From: Oxalobacteraceae bacterium UBA4003
Lineage (GTDB): Bacteria > Pseudomonadota > Gammaproteobacteria > Burkholderiales > Burkholderiaceae_D
Reading direction: 5' to 3'
Assembly (NCBI GenBank): GCA_002384815.1
Contig: DGBN01000059.1
Coordinates: 1 to 64,000 of the forward strand
DNA length: 64,000 nt
Under the pieces are notes generated by a model that had not been told where the DNA came from, did no database searches, and saw only the letters and a program-made list of their open reading frames with translations. Position numbers and translations under genes: made by a program. Below, piece by piece: positions 60,899 through 64,000 of this stretch; within the stretch, counting starts at the first letter, position 1, and the number at the start of each line of letters is the position of its first letter.

Positions 60899-61474
60899 AT
60901 GAAACCTGCAAAAGAAATTCGCGTTGGCAATATCATTATGGTCGACAGCAAACCCATGATCGTGTTGCGTTCCGACGTCAATGGTTCGAGCCGCACCGGC
61001 TTCACCTACAAATGGAAGATGAAAAATCTTCTGACGAACACCCCGATGGAAAACGTCTTCCGAGGCGACGACAAGTTCGACGTCATCGTTCTGGACAAGA
61101 AGCCGGTTACCTACTCTTACTTTGCCGACCCATTGTTTGTATTCATGGATGAAGAATACAACCAGTATGAAATCGAAGAAGAAAATCTGGGCGATGCGCT
61201 GCATTACCTGAAAGACGGCATGGAATGCGAAGCGGTGTTCTATGACGGCAAAGCGATCTCGGTTGAATTGCCTATCACCATCGCACGCCAGATTGTCTAC
61301 TCCGAGCCTGCAGTCAAGGGCAATACTTCCGGCAACGTCCTGAAGGAAGCCATTCTTGAAAATGCGGTCGAAGCACATCGTCATACCGTTCAGGTGCCAT
61401 TGTTTGTCAGCACAGATGACGTGATTGAAATCGACAGCCGTACCAATGAATACAAACGCGTGGTTCGTAACTGA
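60899..61474 (+). CDS. efp: Elongation factor P (arginine type)
   Basis: A 191-residue three-domain protein that helps ribosomes through polyproline stretches. The modification loop is NGSSRTGF with Arg32, as in the EarP-dependent branch, not the Lys34 type. C-terminal domain with VQVPLFVSTDDVIEIDSRT is standard. earP is directly upstream and a strong terminator follows. Confidence 0.97.
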   Translation: MKPAKEIRVGNIIMVDSKPMIVLRSDVNGSSRTGFTYKWKMKNLLTNTPMENVFRGDDKFDVIVLDKKPVTYSYFADPLFVFMDEEYNQYEIEEENLGDALHYLKDGMECEAVFYDGKAISVELPITIARQIVYSEPAVKGNTSGNVLKEAILENAVEAHRHTVQVPLFVSTDDVIEIDSRTNEYKRVVRN

Positions 61475-61496
61475 TTTACGATTCCAGCCGTATGTA

Positions 61497-61535
61497 AAAA
61501 AGCGCTGCAGCTATTCCTGCAGCGCTTTTTTTTTG
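61497..61535 (+). terminator. Terminator after efp
   Basis: AAAAAAGCGCTGCAG pairs with CTGCAGCGCTTTTTT around CTATTC, followed by more T residues. The next gene converges, and the A tract allows use from that side too. Confidence 0.9.
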
Positions 61536-61557
61536 TCCCGCCGTTTCAGCTGCGCAG

Positions 61558-62565
61558 TTAACGTGTGTTCCGGATATGAGCTATGCGTTCTGTGGTCGGT
61601 GGATGGCTGGACAGATAAGACGAGGGTTCTTTTTCCTGCGTTTGCATTTTTTCAAAGCCGCTGGCGAGCTGCGACAGGCTGATGCCGTTCGCCTTCATCA
61701 TCGCAATGGCATAATCGTCAGCTTCCCGTTCGGCGTCGCGTGAATACTTCATATCCAGCAGCAGGGTCGGAATGTTGGCAATGATTGCCGAGACGTCGCC
61801 AAAGATAAGCGTTATTACGGCGCCGATTGCCGAGCCTTGCACAATGCGTCGCATCAGATGGCGCTCATGCAGATGACCCAGTTCATGCGCCAGCACGCCC
61901 ATGATTTGCTCATCGTTATCCAGCAGTTTTACCAGCTCGTCGGTCAGGATGATTTGTCCCGAAGGCAGCGCAAATGCATTCGGCCCGATATTGCTTTTGC
62001 GGAAAACCAGCTGGTAATCCGGCGCGCCTTCCCTGGGAGGCTGCAGCTGTTTGAAATGTGTCGCAATTTCGGTTTGTCTGGCGACAGGCAGCTGGCTGGG
62101 CGCCAGGATGCGCTTATCGAGAAATTCCAGCATGCCTTTACTGATAGAGCGTTCCACTTTTTCAGGCAAGGCCTTGGCAATGGCTTCCGCCGCCAGTGGC
62201 AAGCCATATACATATCCCAGTGCAAGAACCAGCACGGTGGCAGCAAACGCGATCAAGGTGCCGCGCCAGCTTTGCTGCGTACGCACCACCAGCGAGTCCT
62301 GATGGCCGGTGGCGGCAAGCAGGGTATCGAACGCACGGGTGTCGTGGATTTCCAGATAGGCCTCGTCTGGGAAAGTAACCTTGCGACTGGTATTGCGCGC
62401 GCGTTCCGATACGCGCAATTCAGCGATAGCACAACTGCGCTCGGCATCGCCGGAGAGCACCGCGATTCCGTCCTCTACCGATAGCGTCACACGATGAACG
62501 CGGGACGTCTTGCCATCGAAATAGAGTGCAGGAATCTGCGCGGGACTTGAAATGTTGATGGGCAT
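61558..62565 (-). CDS. M48-family zinc metalloprotease, membrane-bound
   Basis: The 335-residue frame starts at ATG 62565, overlapping the stop of the DUF898 gene by one base; the longer frame to 62838 has atypical composition. One membrane helix at about 110-132. The zinc motif is HELGHLHERH with the third ligand in SRDAEREADDYA; a second hydrophobic stretch (GSAIGAVITLIFGDVSAIIA) follows. The C-terminal SSYLSSHPPTTERIAHIR is typical of M48 peptidases. It probably processes or degrades membrane proteins, perhaps with its DUF898 partner. Confidence 0.88.
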   Translation of the reverse strand: MPINISSPAQIPALYFDGKTSRVHRVTLSVEDGIAVLSGDAERSCAIAELRVSERARNTSRKVTFPDEAYLEIHDTRAFDTLLAATGHQDSLVVRTQQSWRGTLIAFAATVLVLALGYVYGLPLAAEAIAKALPEKVERSISKGMLEFLDKRILAPSQLPVARQTEIATHFKQLQPPREGAPDYQLVFRKSNIGPNAFALPSGQIILTDELVKLLDNDEQIMGVLAHELGHLHERHLMRRIVQGSAIGAVITLIFGDVSAIIANIPTLLLDMKYSRDAEREADDYAIAMMKANGISLSQLASGFEKMQTQEKEPSSYLSSHPPTTERIAHIRNTR

Positions 62566-63650
62566 TACAGCGATAGATCGAAGTCGAGCAGGTCGGCGAC
62601 GCCTTCGCCTGTTGCCGTGACTTGCGCCTGGGTTGCCGTGATGAAGTGATCCAGGCTGCCATCCGGTGTCAGGGACATCGATTGCACCCGATAGCGCATT
62701 GCACGTATCTGTGCAAATGGCAGGAACAATCCCAGCGTACAGATGATTGCGATGATATTTGTCACTGCAATGAATGCCATCGTGCTCCATTTCATGTTGC
62801 TGTGAAATTGATGTGTATCGAGCCGTGTGTTGTTCCAAATCAGGTTTTGTATCAGTGTCGCAAAAATGGGGAAGATCAGAAACATCCAGAGATACAAGAC
62901 AGCTATAAAAACCGTTATCGCAAGCATGCTGGCATTGCCGGATTCGATGTGACTTATGTCGCCTGCAGCAATCATGCTGAACAAGGCGCCGCCCAGCGCC
63001 AGGGAAATTGCAATGCAGCCGGCCAGCCAGATGATGAAAACCAGTAGATATGCCTTGTAGAAACTGCCGACCGATCCGGTAAAGGAAAAATGGCTGGCGC
63101 CGAAACGGCTCTCTTCGTGTTGAAATTTCTTCATTCGCTGGTGGGCAAAAGGCAACAGCAGAGACAAGGTAAGACCGGCCAGGATCGGGAAGGCAAGGTA
63201 CACAGTGTAAACACGGCCGATTGTTCCGGCAAAGCCGAAGCGGATGCCGCGATAGCTTGAGTTATACAGTTTGAATTGCAGACTTTTCCATATCAGCCAG
63301 GGAGCAAGCAGCATCAGGGCGATGATCATCAACAAGCCTGCCAATCCCGACATTTCAAATGCCATGTTGTAAATCACAATCATGATGACTGCGACTACAC
63401 GCCCTTTCAAAATCGCAAGAGGATTGCCATGATATTCAAAACTGGAGCCGGCAACGCTGGTGCTGTTATAAAAATACTTGCTGCGACGCACTTTTGCCCA
63501 TGCGGAATAAATTCCCAATGTCACGATGGAAAGCAGCAGATTGACGATCCAGATACGAAAGTATTCGCTGCCGCTACCGCTGAATGAAAAACGCAGGGTT
63601 CTCTGCGTTTGCAGATGATGTGTGCCTGCTATTTGAGAAGCATCCGTCAT
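62565..63650 (-). CDS. DUF898 (YjgN-like) inner-membrane protein
   Basis: A 361-residue membrane protein with about seven to eight helices and the DUF898 hallmark FSGSGSEYFRIWIVNLLLSI followed by TLGIYSAWAKVRRSKYFYNST; a second such motif, FSFTGSVGSFYKAYL, marks an internal repeat. The ATG is preceded by GGGAGA. Function is unknown. It is translationally coupled to the M48 protease downstream, a pairing also seen in other proteobacteria. Confidence 0.88.
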   Translation of the reverse strand: MTDASQIAGTHHLQTQRTLRFSFSGSGSEYFRIWIVNLLLSIVTLGIYSAWAKVRRSKYFYNSTSVAGSSFEYHGNPLAILKGRVVAVIMIVIYNMAFEMSGLAGLLMIIALMLLAPWLIWKSLQFKLYNSSYRGIRFGFAGTIGRVYTVYLAFPILAGLTLSLLLPFAHQRMKKFQHEESRFGASHFSFTGSVGSFYKAYLLVFIIWLAGCIAISLALGGALFSMIAAGDISHIESGNASMLAITVFIAVLYLWMFLIFPIFATLIQNLIWNNTRLDTHQFHSNMKWSTMAFIAVTNIIAIICTLGLFLPFAQIRAMRYRVQSMSLTPDGSLDHFITATQAQVTATGEGVADLLDFDLSL

Positions 63651-64000
63651 TTATTTCTCCCGGAGAATTTTATTTCTATGCAGACAGCGGATGCATGGTT
63701 GCCTGCCGGATATGAATTGTCAAGCTGACCGTCATTACCTGCGGTTGTTCGCCAAACATCATGAAAATTTTTGTGACTGGCTTCCTCCTTGCCGCATGAA
63801 AAAATCGCACGCAACCATTTGATCGCATTGCATTTTCAAACGCAAATGATGCATCTGGCACGCTGAAATACATCCGTAATTTTTCCTGTTCGCATCTGCC
63901 CAAAATTTCAGCAAATTAATTTTGTAAAAAATGTAACAAATGCGAACTTTCATGGCAATGCACGTACCAACTGCAGATGTGGCGGGCAGCGAGCATTTCT
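63651..64000. other. Intergenic end of the window
   Basis: I see no supported gene; two minus-strand frames of 64-75 codons overlap each other and look random. The promoter of the DUF898/M48 unit should lie here. Confidence 0.4.

Noticed and set aside
62566..62838. N-terminal 91-codon extension of the M48 protease frame
   Set aside because: It overlaps the conserved end of the DUF898 gene and has His/Arg-rich, unnatural composition; ATG 62565 fits a TAATG overlap.

Overview
The window looks like a chromosomal segment of a betaproteobacterium of the Oxalobacteraceae, probably close to Herminiimonas or Janthinobacterium. This is inferred from gene content and protein style: EF-P with Arg32 next to its rhamnosyltransferase EarP, a DUF3460 protein in front of scpA, glnA with a small DUF4124-like gene before ntrBC, and gltX followed by tRNA-Ala and tRNA-Glu. 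No species can be proved from the sequence alone. Almost everything is ordinary core and accessory chromosome; I saw no transposase, CRISPR array or prophage structural genes.

Layout. 1-466 is AT-rich and ends in a 3' fragment of a tRNA-Ser gene without its 5' half, as expected at the far end of an element integrated into a tRNA gene. 500-3672 holds a secreted YXWGXW-repeat protein and four small unknown genes. 4262-8582 is a signalling cluster: a CHASE3 histidine kinase, a single-domain response regulator and a REC-PAS-LOV-GGDEF-EAL protein whose second PAS domain has the flavin-binding LOV signature. 8876-9899 is ferredoxin-NADP reductase behind a promoter with a Fur-type palindrome. 10318-15459 is a complete MacA-MacB-TolC type exporter. 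15490-16940 is an NCS1 permease under a TPP riboswitch, probably a thiamine-precursor transporter. 17259-19030 holds two tandem PhnD-like binding proteins without ABC partners.

19548-26015 carries envelope proteins, prfC, a TAXI-type binding protein, a rhodanese and a putative Na+/H+ antiporter. 26057-31161 is the nitrogen-control locus: NtrC sites, a sigma-54 promoter, glnA, a small secreted coiled-coil protein, glnL (ntrB) and glnG (ntrC). A cheA/cheZ pair faces it. 34379-47076 is a corrinoid uptake and salvage locus: cobT, cobS and cobC; then a cobalamin riboswitch followed by btuB, btuC, btuD, a 57-codon ORF, cobU, cbiB, cobD, btuF and cobQ. No corrin-ring genes and no cobO-type adenosyltransferase are present, so imported incomplete corrinoids are probably rebuilt into cobalamin, with adenosylation encoded elsewhere.

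47263-55191 contains ParA-like, DinB-like and PilZ proteins, panC, scpA, a BamE-like lipoprotein, a SulP transporter and a divergent SDR/TetR pair. 55294-63650 is mostly translation: metG, gltX, tRNA-Ala(GGC), tRNA-Glu(TTC), earP and efp, then an M48 protease/DUF898 membrane protein pair. Points most worth a second look are the LOV-like c-di-GMP protein with a Leu at the usual signalling Gln, the interrupted tRNA-Ser, the small ORF coupled to cobU, the hairpins directly in front of gltX and prfC, and the Fur-type promoter with a roughly 200-nt leader before fpr.
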